From Cacajao melanocephalus (lineage: Eukaryota > Chordata > Mammalia > Primates > Pitheciidae), in NCBI GenBank assembly GCA_963573385.1, contig CAUYLG010066090.1, forward strand, positions 37,411 through 101,410: DNA of 64,000 bases, in the 5' to 3' direction. The translations under genes were made by a program, and so were the position numbers. Under the pieces are notes generated by a model. It was not told the DNA's origin. It saw only the letters and a list, made by a program, of their open reading frames with translations, and searched no databases. Of this stretch, positions 1 through 14,206 are shown one piece after another; position 1 is the first letter of the stretch; every line of letters begins with the position of its first letter.

Positions 1-1330
1 TGTGGCCGCCACTGCCACTGGTCCATGGGGGCTTCTGCCAGGCCACCACCAATGTTCACTTAAAGACCAAGGGCTCTTCAGTGATCTTATCGTGAATATC
101 GCCTGGCTTGGCACTTTCACTTCAGAATAGTGGGCTCCCCTGTAGCCCAGGGCAGATCCAGAAATGCTGTCCAAGAGCCTCGGACTACACTTGGGGATGC
201 CAAGAGCCTGCTTGTTGCTCTAACCCACAGTGGCTGAGCTGGTACCTATGGAACAAGATAAAGTCTTCTTTACTTTTTCCTCTGCTTTCACAAGAGAAAA
301 AGAAATATTTAACTGTAGCCACCATAGTTCTGAATGTGCTAGGTCACCCCTGAAGCCAGAACATCCCAGTGCCCAAGACCCACAGCATACTCACTGGGTA
401 TTACGGTTGGTTATTCAGGGTCCAAGAGCTATTTAGTCAGCAGGTGAAGAATCCTGCCAGGACTAAGTCCTTTCCTTCAAAGTAGTAGATTCCCTTTTAC
501 CTCAGGGTGTGTCTAAAAATGTTGTCAGGGAGCTACATCCTGGAATGGAGGGCCTCATGACTCTGCCAGGTGCCCTCTCCTACTGTGGCAGAGCTGGTAT
601 CCAAGCTATAAAATAATAATGTTATCTTTATTCTTTGCACTCCCTTCCCTAAGCAGAAGGAAGGAATCACATTTGTTGCTGTGAGCTGCACTGCCTATGG
701 TTGCTGGAAGAATGGCACAAGCACTTCCTTAGCTGTGCCAGCTGGTGTCTCCCTAGGTCACATGTCACCCTCATTCACTGGCTCTAAGCCCAGTCTACAC
801 TACAAGTTGCCTAGAAATTGCAGTCCTTGTGTCCTAGAATGCCTTTCAATTTACCTAGAACCCCAGAGCACCTCAGTCCACAGTGGTGAGGCTTGGGGAA
901 AAATTCAAGTTCCAACCACTGTGATGGATGATTTCCCTCTTGCTAGGGCTGGGCCAAATGCGCCCTCTGTGTGCAAGCACTGGCTGAGCCAAGCACAGTT
1001 GTATTCTCTGCTCTGATAGGGCAGCACTGAGCTCAGTGTAAAGTCCACCAGTCACCTTACTCTCCCTCTTCAAAGTGCACAGATTCTCTCTTTATGCCAC
1101 CAGGCAGCTCCCGGGGAATAGGGGAGGGGTGTCATTGGATACCGAGAAATTCTTTCCAGCCCATCTCAATGCCTATTTCCATAGGCATTGAGATAGATTG
1201 CCCACCTGATTTTTGGTTCCTGTGGCAGTGCTTTTCTGTGTACAGATAGTTGTTAAAATTCGGTGTCCAGTGGGAGTGATGAATGGTATAGGCTTCTTCT
1301 ATTTCATCATCTTGGTTTGCCCTCTGTTGT
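1..1330 (-). mobile_element. L1 5' UTR (L1PB/L1MA type), cut by window edge
   Basis: The + strand reads as the antisense of an older primate L1 5' UTR. The element's first bases are at about 1300-1330, where the minus strand reads AAGATGATGAAATAGAAGCC. This matches the conserved L1 start of the form AAGATGGCGGAATAGAAGCC. Two related stretches (about 60-360 and 420-720) share words such as CCAGAAATG/CTAAAAATG, GTGGC(T/A)GAGCTGGTA and CTTTAGTCAGCAGG-like text, so the UTR carries an internal duplication, as these UTRs often do. ORF1 and ORF2 would lie left of the window. The short ORFs here are not coding. Subfamily is from memory; L1 identity is the solid part. Confidence 0.65.
1163..1194. repeat. 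Perfect 14-bp inverted repeat, 4-nt loop
   Basis: ATCTCAATGCCTAT at 1163-1176 is followed by TTCC and then its exact reverse complement ATAGGCATTGAGAT at 1181-1194. It lies inside the L1 5' UTR remnant. It can form a 14-bp stem with a tetraloop. Confidence 0.95.
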
Positions 1331-1359
1331 TGGAATTTACTCAGGATGACTGGCAAATA

Positions 1360-1990
1360 TTAGGTAAATAATAGGGAAAGTTAGAATATTATAGTCTTAA
1401 ACCTTTTGGAAGGCTAAAAGGTTTTAATGGAATAGGCTGAATGCAGCCCATTTATTACATTAGAATTTTAAGTCATAGGGTAAAAGAGTAGGGATAATAA
1501 AAGCTTCCCCAGTTAAGTCTGTTTACCCTACATCCCTTTGTCTTTACTCTAACTGTTTACTCATGTAAACTTTGTGTTGGATGGTCCTCTCAGGGGGAGG
1601 TCAAAGAGGAATTACCTGTTAATGGTGTTTACTCTGGACCCTGGAACCTAAAGCTTTTATCATTTGTAAAACTCCTTGTTTAACCATGTTACTTATTCAC
1701 AAGAATGTTGACTTAGAATCTCTGTTATTTAATCTACACTGAATAAATGTAAGGAGGTATAGGGAGTCATTGTCGGTTAGCTGCAATTGCCCTCTGTAAG
1801 CAGTTGATGACCATTATTAGCCCACTCAAAATCTCTGTAGTGGGTGTGAGAGTGCATTCATTCATCCGTCGTTGAGTCAGGGTCTGCAGGACAGACCTCC
1901 GCAGGTGGTGATCAGCATCTCAGCTGGTGACTCCAATGTGATCAAGGTCTCAGGTTGTGACCCTGATGTGATGGAGGTCTCACTCTATCC
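1360..1990 (+). mobile_element. Probable solo LTR, ERV family uncertain
   Basis: This moderately GC-balanced block has LTR organisation. There is a pyrimidine-rich promoter-like region, then AATAAA at 1742-1747, then a GT-rich stretch with short repeats (GGTCTCA-type words at 1946-1983). The wording recalls class II (HERV-K-like, MER9/LTR14 type) LTRs, but I could not place the termini or a target duplication. It abuts the 5' end of the L1. No internal retroviral sequence adjoins it, so a solo LTR is likely. It could also be another LTR class. Confidence 0.4.
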
Positions 1991-2929
1991 CTATTTTGAA
2001 TCAGAATTTCCTGTATATTTCTGGTTCTAATCTCCTATTATACATTTTACAACTGTAGAATGTTTTCCCTTTGTTGAGATTCAAATGTTTAAAATAGATT
2101 CTTGTTAGAGCAACACATTTTTCTTAAATTAGATAATAATCTGTACACTTACATGAGTAACGATTTTTCTACTCCATGTTTGGCTTTTTGGTCATATAAG
2201 CATCCAAAAAATCAGTTAAGAACAAATAAGCAGGTATGAAAATATATATTCACATTTTCCTCCTACAAATATAATGTTCCATATTCTCAGTTATAATAAT
2301 GTTTTATTAGGTGAGTATGTTGCCTATGTTTTCTTCTTCAACTAAAGGACTACTCTCCTATAATGAAGAGAAATAATATTACTTGGATAGGTTATATTTT
2401 TCCTGAAAAAGAAATCAATAATTCTGATTTCTTCTTTACTGTCCCAGATCTAGTAGTCAAGTCAACATAAATTATTTTTAAGTAGTTCTTCAATTATACA
2501 ATGATACTTATATAGTATTTATATTTTAAAAATGTATATATGCAAATATGTTTTAAAAGGATATCATTTTAGTTACTCTTTCTTCATTACTCATATTTTA
2601 TTTCCCTCTACTATTATTTCTTTTTACATTACAAGCTTGCTTTCACTTCTTTTTAAAAGCAAGTTTTATGATAAAAAATGTTCTTAGTTGTACTTCATAA
2701 AATAATTAGTGTTTAAAACTGTATTGTTAAAGAATTTTTTTTCTGAACAAAGGATTTGGGATTGGCAGATGTTTTTACAACTTCAGATATAATTCGATAT
2801 TCTCTTCTGATCTCTATTGCTTCAGATGAGAAATTCACATTTATTTAAATAATTATCTCTATGTAATATGTTCTTATTTATTACATGCTATCAGACATTT
2901 CCTTTCTTTTTGGTCTTTAGTAATTTTAT
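1991..2929. other. AT-rich DNA, nothing recognised
   Basis: No repeat family, splice-flanked ORF or regulatory site could be supported here. It is AT-rich with short T and A runs. Confidence 0.6.
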
Positions 2930-3640
2930 TACAACAAGTTTGGATATAGTTTTCTTTGATTTATTTATTTGGAGTCTATTGAAGTTGTTGGAGCTATGAA
3001 TTTATGTCTTTCATGAAATTTGGAGTGTTTCAACCATTATTTCTTTATGTTTCTCTGCAGCCATTTTTTTTCCTCCCCTTCTGAGACTCCAAAGACATAA
3101 ATATTGATCTATAGGTCACTCCTTTTATATTTTTAATTTTTACTTTTTCAATATTTCAAGTCTCTTCTAGCTAATTTGAAATATGCATATAACTGTAATC
3201 ACCCTATGGTGCTATGGGACACTAGAACTTATCCCTTCCATCTAACTATATGTTTGTATCCTTCATCCAATTTCTATTTATCCACCCAACCTACCTCTTC
3301 CAGCTTTTTTTCATTATCATTATACTCCCTACCTTGATGAGATAAACTTTAGCCTTCACATATGAGTGAGAACACGTGATACTTGTCTTTCTGTGCCTGC
3401 CATATTTAACTTAAAATATAATGTTTCATTGATGTTGCTGCAAATGGCAGTTCATTTTTTTCTTTCTAGCTGAATAGCATTTCATTGTGAACATATTTAT
3501 CACATTTTATTCATCCATTCATTCATTGATGAACACTTAGGTTGATTCGATATCTCCATTATTGTGAATAGCGCTGCAAGAAACAGTAAGATACAGGTTG
3601 CCTTTGATATACTGATTAGAATATTCAAATTAGTCCGTAC
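2930..3640 (-). mobile_element. L1 3' region, antisense, probably two fragments
   Basis: From about 3185 the + strand carries the classic antisense L1 3' UTR and ORF2 end: TAATCACCCTATGGTGCTAT, then TATGAGTGAGAACACG, then GCTGAATAGCATTTCATTGTG, then GAACACTTAGGTTGATTCGATATC. The element is therefore on the minus strand and is cut within ORF2. The preceding 2930-3125 (TTTCATGAAATTTGGAGTGTTTC, CTGAGACTCC) resembles another antisense older L1 segment. L1MA/L1PB age is an estimate from divergence. Confidence 0.7.
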
Positions 3641-5039
3641 AAACTGTTTCTTTTTTTAAAGTATTATCAATTGCTGTCATCATTCTTAACTAGATAAACT
3701 GAAGAAAATTCTTTTAAAAATAATACCCTATTAAATTACCCTATCACTTAAAATTAAAAATTCAGTGTTATATCTTAATAAAGATTTATGTACTGTGTAA
3801 CTAGACATTAAAGTAAGAATATTTGTTTATTCAATTACATTCTCTTACAAACATATGTGGCATATCTGCTATGAATATCCTGTCACTTAACAATTATTAA
3901 GCTGGTTTTGCACTATGTTTTAACTATGATATTTATTTTGATATATTATCTCGGGCTTGCCAAACATCAATATGAATCAGATTTATCCAGATGTTTAATA
4001 CAGATGCAGACTCCCAGGCATGTCTCACCTTTTCTGGTTTAGTTCTTTGTTTACAGTTTTGAAAACTTCCTCAGATGATTTTAATTTAGGTTGTCTATAC
4101 TTTACACAATATTATGCTTTACATTATATACTAAATTTGTATTAATTAGAATATTTAACCATAGCCTATACTAAAACATATTTTAAATTATATTTCTCAA
4201 TATTTTCAAGTAGAATGTTTTTAAATATGAATAATACCATGTCATCCAATATGATCAATTTTCTCCAATATCCTTCTTCCTCAAACTTAAAAGAAAATAT
4301 AAATTACTTTGCCTATTTTCTCTGCAATTGCCAGATAGAAAATATCAACCTCTATTCCTGAAGGCTTTAGTAATGTATTTGAAGATCTATGAAGATAATT
4401 GATTAAACTAAATTTAAGAATTGATATAAAAGTGATGTTCACAATTCCTGATATGCATTCAATCATTATAATCGTGTTTTAAGGAATTCTGGTCTGAACG
4501 TATATGTTGCTTATGAGAGCAACTATCCTTCTATTTGAAGAAAAATGTGTTGCTGGCTTAATCAATGTCTCAAATCAGGATTCTTAGAGTCTTGCAATAG
4601 TGAGAGCTAAGATTACTTTTTGAGTATGAAACACCTATTGCTACTCATCAATTTTAGTAATAATTTATTTGAAAATAAATTATCTTAAAATAAATTACCT
4701 TAGAATAGTTATTAATAATCCAATATAATAATAATATAATCCAATATAATCGTTGAATATGCAGATTTATTGAATGAAATAAAAAAGTAAGATATGAGAT
4801 TTAACCTGAAGGAGGAGAGTCTGATACTCAATCATCAAATTTTAAGGGAGAAACTGACATGGAAAAAGCAGAATTCCACTGCAACATCCCTGAAGGATTG
4901 TGTATCCTTAATATGGTTTTTCTAACTGTGAGTAGTATTTACGAAAGGAATCAATGACAGATCTGATCATTTGAAAGAATGCTAGGCTACTGTATTTTCT
5001 GTTTAGGAAATAGTATTGTTAATTGAATAGCTATGAAAA
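3641..5039. other. AT-rich DNA, nothing recognised
   Basis: Very AT-rich. A 14-bp word TAATCCAATATAAT occurs twice at 4716-4750 around an ATA run. No exon, promoter or assigned repeat could be supported. Confidence 0.55.
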
Positions 5040-5320
5040 TAGTCTTGTCCCATATTTTGCATTATACACCATACCAAAAAGATAAATTATAGAACTAATT
5101 ATGAAAATAAAAGCAAGAAAACTTATAAAATTAACAAAAAGTGACATGATGCTTATGAATTTAGGATAAGCAACCATTTCTTTAAAAAGACACCAAAGCA
5201 CTAAGAATAAATAAAAAATGTAGCAAACAAGGATTTATCAAAATGAAAACTTCTGTTTATCAAAAGACACCTATAAAGAATTAAAAGACAAGTCAGGTGG
5301 CAATATTATATCTACAATGC

Positions 5321-5357
<37 letters not shown>

Positions 5358-6105
5358 TATTTATGTATATATATATGTATGTACATACATATATATACAC
5401 ATATATATGTGTGTATATATATGTACGTACATATATATGTGTATATATATATGTGTGTGTGTATATATATGTGGATATATATGTACGTACATATATATGT
5501 ATATATATATATACACACATATATATGTACGTACATATATATATGAACTTGTATCCAAATATATTTGTTAACTTGTATCCAAAATACATCATCAATTGCT
5601 AGAAAAAAACAACAAAATATTAAAATGTGGACAAAAGACTTATCAAGCACTTCACAAGTGTATTTCACAGTGATGAAATAAAATGGTGGTCAATACTTTT
5701 CATTATTATGGAAATACAAATTTGCATTATAATAACATATGACTACACTCACAGCAACACAACTGAAATTAAAACAATAGGGAATACAAGTGTTAGTGAA
5801 AATGTGGAGCAACTGGAACTTCCATTATTAATGATGGACAAGGTATGTTTATTACTAATACTTCAAAATATTTTGGGCATTTTCTATTAAAACTAAATAT
5901 ATGGATATCTAATAACTCAGTAGTTCCACTCTTTGGTTATCTATGGAACACAAATGAGTGTTTTTGCTGATCAAAATCTCATACAGGAATGCTCATAGAA
6001 GATTTATCTGTAATGGAAAAAAAGAAAACCAAAAAACTGGGAACAATCAAAATGCTCAGCTACTATAGAAGGATGCAGTAGATTGTGTGGCAAGAAATAA
6101 CTCCT
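5040..6105 (+). mobile_element. L1M ORF2 3' half, split by microsatellite
   Basis: The sequence at 5195-5290 (AAAGCACTAAGAATAAATAAA, then TTTATCAAAATGAAAACTTCTG, then ATCAAAAGACACC) is ORF2 of an old L1 in sense. After the microsatellite it resumes with GTGTTAGTGAAAATGTGGAGC, AACTGGAACTTCCATTATTA and AACTCAGTAGTTCCACTCTT, which are the ORF2 C-terminal coding region. Reading frames are broken by many stops. The segment between these two parts is partly lost around the simple repeat. It runs out near 6105 without a clear 3' UTR. Confidence 0.75.
5318..5545. repeat. TA/CA/TG microsatellite with GTACGTAC palindromes
   Basis: About 230 bp of ATATAC, GTGTAT and TATATA runs inside the L1M. The palindrome TGTACGTACA occurs near 5423, 5482 and 5526, each flanked by ATATATAT arms, so long perfect hairpins are possible. 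Both strands are open in several frames only because TAT, ATA, GTA and CAC codons avoid stops. Those ORFs are not genes. Confidence 0.95.
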
Positions 6106-6484
6106 TTGGCTAATATGACAATGTGATTACAACAAATGTCCTAAACGCTGGCAAATTTTCCCAGCACTTCCGCTAGTGGCTTCTTTTTTATCAGCCTATA
6201 TCTGCTTTACTTCAGCAAATATTTATTGACCTCCAGTTGTGCATAGTGACAACCCTGCAATGCAATCTTATTTTGAGGCAATACTACTTTATGGTGGTAG
6301 AGGATCCTATTAAAGTAGCTAAAAGAGGGAAAGAAGAAACTTTATATGATTCTGAAAATAGTCTATATTTTAATATGACTGCTCAGCATATTTGTTTTAC
6401 ATGTGTAAAACAATTCATCAAGCTGTGCATACAGGTAAAATATGCCTCAATTAAATAAAATATTTGTATCTAGATAGCTAAAAG
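6106..6484. other. No feature recognised
   Basis: AT-rich spacer between the L1M and the MER2-like element. A 73-codon ORF at 6237-6458 has no recognisable domain, splice context or start context, and is not called. Confidence 0.5.
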
Positions 6485-7244
<760 letters not shown>

Positions 7245-7429
7245 TTAGTCATCTGTGAGAACTGCCCATTTCTATAGTTCATATAAAGCTACCAAGTGCT
7301 AAAACTACATTTAATCCATAAACCAAAGAGTGTATAATCTGATTTTCAATAGATTTGATTTTATACATTTTTTCTTTAATGGCCATGGCTTTCCTGTGTA
7401 GGTGCAACAACACAATACAAATGTATTAT
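7245..7429. other. No feature recognised
   Basis: Short AT-rich spacer between the MER2-like element and an L1M fragment. Confidence 0.5.
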
Positions 7430-7700
7430 GATTGTCATTTTTTAAATTTCTTTATTTCGATGTAACACCTAAACTATAGAAAAGTTGCAAAAGTAGTATA
7501 AATGTCCCCATATGCCTTTGATCCAGGTTCAGGAATTGCTTACATATTGCTGCATTTTCTTCATTTTTCTGAAATATTCCTTAGAGTAAATTTGGACATT
7601 ATATCACTTTATCCTTAAACATTTGTGTGCATTCTCTGAGCACTAGATATATTCTTAACCACAGTAGAATTAACAACATACTTACTCATATAATTGAAAA
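7430..7700 (-). mobile_element. L1M 3' UTR fragment, antisense
   Basis: The order AGAAAAGTTGCAAAAGTAGTA, then TTGATCCAGGTTCAGGAATTG, then AGAGTAAATTTGGACATTATA, then TATTCTTAACCACAGTA follows the antisense 3' UTR of mammalian-wide L1s. It is strongly diverged and non-coding. Confidence 0.5.
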
Positions 7701-8104
7701 ATATACTATCAAATATGTTATATTGTATATAGTATTTTTGTAGTATATTTCTCAATTTGAGTTTATTTCTTGTTTCCTGATAAATAAATTCAATTTATAC
7801 ATTTTGAAAGGATTCATAAATTATGATTTTTGTTAGTTGTAAAGGAAATTTTAAGGGGGGTGTCACCAGAATATACTGAAGCAGAATTAATAAAATGCAA
7901 ACCTACATTTCATTCTAGAAATACTTTTAAAAATTATAGTTTCCTCATACTTACTTGGAGTGATAAATTGCTTTATCATGAACACATAACCTTTTGCTTT
8001 GACTTTTTGGCATAAACAGTTCCAATGTACCAAATATATACAGTCAAAAAGAGTAGTTTTCGTACAATGTCGTAAACTCACACTCTCAAAAAAATATTTT
8101 AAGT

Positions 8105-8370
8105 CTACTTAATTTTGTGTTTCCCAACATTATTGTGACTATCAATTATTTTACCAAATATTTATTTCAGAGTTCCTTAATAAGAACTTCTATTAATAAT
8201 AAGTACTTCTATTAATAATAAGTTTATTATGTATGAATGTATCAAGGATTATAATTATCTTTCGTCACTAAAGAAAATTATTTAACTTGATGGAAGTTGG
8301 TATAGCTTCCTCCATAATTACATAATAATTTGCATTGAGTTTCAAGTGTAGAAATGTTATTTCAATTTCT
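8105..8370 (+). repeat. Local duplication, copy 1
   Basis: It shares ordered blocks with 9305-9560: CAACATTATTG(T/C)(G/C)ACT, TTATTTTACCAAA, TTTCAGA, and GTATAGCTTCCTCCATAATTA, followed by ATTTGCATT(G/A)AGTTTCAAG. Direct orientation, about 1.2 kb apart. The last block is highly conserved. Confidence 0.8.
8186..8223. repeat. Perfect 19-bp tandem duplication
   Basis: ACTTCTATTAATAATAAGT occurs at 8186-8204 and again at 8205-8223 with no mismatch. It lies inside copy 1 and is absent from copy 2, so it arose after the larger duplication. Confidence 0.95.
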
Positions 8371-9304
8371 AATAATTCCTTGTACTTAGAATCATGGTGA
8401 TTTATAAGTTGTCATTACAAAAGGCACACATTTAAATGAAAGAAATTAATCTCAGAGAAAGCCAAATACATAGGGTCAAAAACTTGACCTCTATAGCCAG
8501 TCAATTTGAGAAATAAACTCTTCCATTAATAAGATGCTGGGTAATATTCAGGTAATTAGTATAATTAAGATTATAGTTATATACACTCTCATTATTTTTG
8601 TAATCATGATATTTAAAACTTAATTTTTAGTATTTCTGATTCATGATCTGAGCACAGAGGCCTTTCTAATGAAGTCATTTCATACATCCAGGGTGTTTAT
8701 GGGGGTGAAAGTAGATCTAATTATCATTTTAACGTACTTAAAAACAAAGTTGCTTAAAATAATAATTTTAGTTTGCTCACAATTTTGAGTTTCATTTTTG
8801 GAGAAGTACTTGTCTGAGTGGTTCATCTCTTATCCATATGGCATAGTTGGGGTTGGAATGATTAAGATCACTTTCAAGATGGCACCGTTTCTCACGTATC
8901 TGTCAGCTTGGTGCTTGTTCTCTCATTCTTTCCAGATGACCCTTCATTTTTTAGGCAGGCTCAATGTAGCTTGAGTTTCTGGTACATGAATTGATCAAGG
9001 CCCAATACCTAGAAGTGGCATGGGTAGAAATTTTATGTCAGACCCTCTATCTTCACTCTCAACATCACCTATAACTATTCTACATGTTGATTTTCTTCAC
9101 AATGCTTTATATTAAAGTTAAATTAATAAGCTAAAATATTTGCTATAATATTCTATAAATACTCTTTTATCTGCCATAGCCAGATAATAGAGTCTTCTGG
9201 TAAATATACAATTGTTATATAAGCCAGATGCATAGCACTATTAAGTAATGTTACAGCAAAATTAGATTGTTTGTAATGTAATAAACTAAGATTGTAAAAT
9301 CAAA

Positions 9305-9560
9305 ATCTTGTTTAAATTCCTCATTCACAACATTATTGCCACTGTCAGTTATTTTACCAAAAATCCATTTCAGATATTTTAAGAGGAATTTCTAATTAAT
9401 AAGGTCAGTTATTTGGGTTTATAATATATGAGCCATTAAGGCTTGTAATTATATTTCATTATTAAAGAAAAGTTGATCAAGATTAGTATAGCTTCCTCCA
9501 TAATTATATTAAAATTTGCATTAAGTTTCAAGGACAAAAATGTTTTATTTTCATTTCAAA
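9305..9560 (+). repeat. Local duplication, copy 2
   Basis: Partner of 8105-8370. It differs by many substitutions and small indels, so the duplication or paired insertion is old. It may be two copies of an uncatalogued or very old interspersed repeat rather than a tandem event. Confidence 0.8.
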
Positions 9561-10451
9561 TAAGCAAATGGAACTATCCAAACATATAATTCTTTGCTAT
9601 GCCTGTTTGATTTGGTACTTCTACTGATGATGAGTATTTCAAAACATTTCAGAAAAGAATGTGTTGATTTTCATTTATCTTACTTCTATGATAAGAAATA
9701 TAAATAAAATTAAGTAATTTCAATTTTATAATTTATCTTCATGAAGATACTGAAAAAAATTAGAAGGTAGATATTATTTCTTCAAACACCCTCCAGTTTG
9801 TATATTTACTTAAATATTTTGCAAGCTGAAAGTAATAGACCATTTAGAATTATGAATGTTTTCACTGGTTTGTGGGCTACTCTAAAATTCAGTGAAATTT
9901 TCTTATGAGTAAAATTCTACCTGACCATATGTTCAAACTTAGATGTTATTTGTTCTCTGGAAAGACATAATTACATCTTCAATATCAAACAAAATTTTGT
10001 TACCACCAATAAAATTAGTGAAGGCTGGTTTGTAACTCTAGTTGTGTATAGAATCTGAGGTGAGCTATCAATCACAATAGAGAGCACTGGAGAGCAGATT
10101 AAGTTGCAATAGCAAGGCAGAAGAATCACAAATACACTATAAAAGTTTGAGTGAAGAGCTGAGATTATTCCTGATTAAATACTTCATTCCAAATTCATTG
10201 TGATAATGCTACCATAATAAAGCAAAAGTCAATATGTGTTTACCACGTAGTTTTTTGAGAAACAAAGATGTGTACAGAATTTTTAAAAATCATTGTTCAA
10301 TTAAACATAACTGGAATGATACAGTTTCATAGTTTAAAGATTTAGGCTTTGAATCTTTATAAGAGCATATTCAATTATTCAAAATACTCCTTTCCACTTG
10401 AGTTCAGAATATATGAGACACCAGTGTGATAATAATTAGAAAATAAATTAT

Positions 10452-10748
10452 TGTATTTTTTTTATTTTTAGAAATAGAGTCTTTCTCTGACACCCACAGT
10501 AGAATGCAGTGGTGCAATCATATCTCACTATGGGCTTAAACTCCAGCTCAACCTATCCTCCCACCTCAGCCTCTTGAGTAGCTGAGACTACAAGAGTGTG
10601 CCATCATGCTCAGCTACTTTTTTCTTTTTTTGGTGTAATATTTTTGTAGAGATGAGGTTTCACTATGCTGCCCAGGCTGGTCTCAAATTCCTGGGCTCAA
10701 GATATCCTCCTGATCCTCATTACAGGTGTGAGCCACCATACCCAGCTA
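10452..10748 (-). mobile_element. Alu, old (J-like), antisense
   Basis: The antisense Alu runs from a T-rich stretch through GAGTCTTTCTCTGACACCC, AGTAGCTGAGACTACAAG and GCTGCCCAGGCTGGTCTC to CCACCATACCCAGCT. Many substitutions suggest an AluJ. Confidence 0.9.
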
Positions 10749-11069
10749 TTCTTATGTATTTTTGAAAAATAAGCACTGAAAGTATGAACACTAAAGGAAA
10801 AATATCATTTGGATCCCCACAAATTTTATAAGGTAGATAAAATGGACCAAATTCTGAGATGCAATCTATGAAAATTCACAGAAAGAGAAACAGGTTGGTG
10901 CAAAAGTAATTGTGGTTTTTGCATTGTTGAAATCTGTCATTTGGTATTGAAAAACATCTTAAATAAATGTGGTTATGTTATACACAATTTTAATGTACAT
11001 TTCTTGTTTGTTTTTTTTTTTTTGCTAATGACTTATTACTTGTTGTTTATTTTGTATTTATTTTAGACT

Positions 11070-12145
<1,076 letters not shown>

Positions 12146-12329
12146 TGAAAAAAAATGTTGATTATAATGGTTCCTATTTTAATTAATAAAGATGTGTTTG
12201 AGCCTAGTTACAATTACAAATTCATAGAACAAAACACCATTACTTTTGCAGCAATCTACATAATATACATATACATGATATAAATAATACTTTACCCATT
12301 TAAAAATTGAACCACTAATTAATGATCTT

Positions 12330-14107
12330 CTAAAACAGAAAATACAAGACTCAGATGAGTTCACTGGTGAATTCCAGTAAATATTTATGGACAAAATTAC
12401 AATTGTCTATCGTCCTTTCATAAAAAATGTTGAATAATACATTTTAACTTATTCTGTGAGATAATCATTACTTGAATACCAAAACCAGATACAGACATTA
12501 TAAGACAAGAAAAAGGAAAATCAACACATGCAATGAACATAGATGTAAAAATCCTCAACAAAATATTAATAAACCAAATACAATAATGTATAAACAGTAT
12601 TAGATAATGTGGTGAAGGAAGATTTATTTCAGATATGTAAAGCTGGTTTAATATTACAGAATCAATTACTATAATATATCAACAGGTCAAATTCTATAAA
12701 AATATTATATCAATAAATGTAAGAAAAAAATTTTTAAAAATCCAACAAATTCACAAGAAAAACTCTGAACAAACTAAGAGTAGAGGAGAATTTAGTCAAC
12801 TCGATAATGAAAGTCTATAAAAACCCACAGCTAACATAATACATAATAATGAGAAACTAGATACTTCTCTGCTAAGATAAATAACAAGACAAGAATGTCT
12901 GTTCTCATCACTCTTACTCAACATTGTACTGGAAATTCTACTTAATACAATGAGAAAATAAAATAAAATAGGAAAGGAAAGGAAGACATTGTCTTTATTT
13001 GTAGATGATTGGATTGAATATGTAGAAAAGGTTTAAAAAATTAAATAAAAGTAAAGACTCTGCTGAAACTAGTAATTAAGTCTTTTATCATAGATTGTAG
13101 GATACAAGGTTAATATACAAAGTCATTTACTTTATGTATCTTCAGTGAACACTTAGCATTTCAAATTACAAACACAATATCATTTTCATCTAACCAAAGA
13201 AGACATGAAATAGCAAGTAATCATAAGAGATACTCCATATCAGATGTCAGCCCGTAATTGCAAATTAAAACAATTAGATATCTATACTCCCATGATAATG
13301 GCCAAAATCCAGAACATTGACAAAATCTAACACTGGAGAGGGGTGGAGCAACAGGAACTCTCATTCATTACTGATGGGAATGCAAAGTGATACAGCCACT
13401 TTGGAAGACATTCTGGCAATTTTTTCAAAACTATGCATACACTGACCATATAAGATTACAATTTTTCTCTTTGGTTTCTACCCAAAGGGGCTGAAAACTT
13501 AGGCCTATACAAAACCTGCACAAAAATATTTATAGAAATTTTACTCATAATTGTCCAAACTTAGGAACAGCAAAGATAGATGTATGGATAAGCAAACTGT
13601 GTATGCCCATATAATAAAATATTATTCTTCATTAAAATGTAATAAGCTATTAAAATGTAATAAGCTTCATTAAAATGTAATAAGCTATTAATACAAAACG
13701 TACTCCTTAGTGAAAGAAGCCAGTCTGAAAAGACTACATATTGCATGTTTCCAACTAAATGACATTCAGGGAAAAGGAAATGTATGAAGAGAGCAAAATA
13801 GTCATTGGTTGTCAGGAGTTCCAGGGTAGAGAAAGATGAGCAGGTGGAACACAATGCATGTTTAGATCAAACTACTTTGTATAAAACTCTAATGGAGGAT
13901 ACTTGTCATTCTTCATTTGTCTACACGAAGAATAGACCCTAATGTAAACTATGGACTTTAGTCAATAATGCTGGCTTATCAATCATAACAAATGCACCAC
14001 ATTAATGCAAGATGTTATTATTAGAAAAATGGTGAGGAGAGTTAGGGTATGTGGAAACTATACATTCTATTCAACTTCTCTGTAAAACTAAGTTTTAAAA
14101 AAAGCAT
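12330..14107 (+). mobile_element. L1M with ORF2 fragments and 3' UTR
   Basis: ORF2 reverse-transcriptase coding text is readable at 12470-13110 (CCAAAACCAGATACAGACAT, CTCAACAAAATATTAATAAA, GCTGGTTTAATATTACAGAA). The C-terminal part follows at 13330-13600, and then the L1M 3' UTR from about 13740 (TAATGTAAACTATGGACTTT, TAACAAATGCACCAC). It has internal deletions, frameshifts and stops throughout. It ends in a short A-rich tract at about 14095-14107. Confidence 0.8.
13631..13686 (+). repeat. 18-bp unit repeated three times
   Basis: ATTAAAATGTAATAAGCT occurs at 13631-13648, 13649-13666 and 13669-13686, with TC between the second and third. This is a small local expansion within the L1M. Confidence 0.95.
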
Positions 14108-14206
14108 TTGGATGAAATTTTATTGTGAAGTGAAATGTATTCACTAACAAATGTGTGATCAGGTTTGAAAACAGTTGAACTTGAATCTATATTAAGAAAA
14201 AACATA
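14108..14206. other. Short spacer
   Basis: Nothing recognised between the L1M tail and the Alu. Confidence 0.5.

Larger units (their letters stand above)
7701..10451. other. AT-rich DNA carrying a diverged local duplication
   Basis: Apart from the paired duplicates at about 8105-8370 and 9305-9560 and a 19-bp tandem repeat, I recognise no repeat family and no gene. The ORFs at 7830 and 7887 are opposite-strand overlaps with no features. Confidence 0.55.

Noticed and set aside
5293..5668. Overlapping tyrosine/isoleucine-rich ORFs on both strands
   Set aside because: They are translations of the TA/CA microsatellite, which lacks stop codons in many frames.
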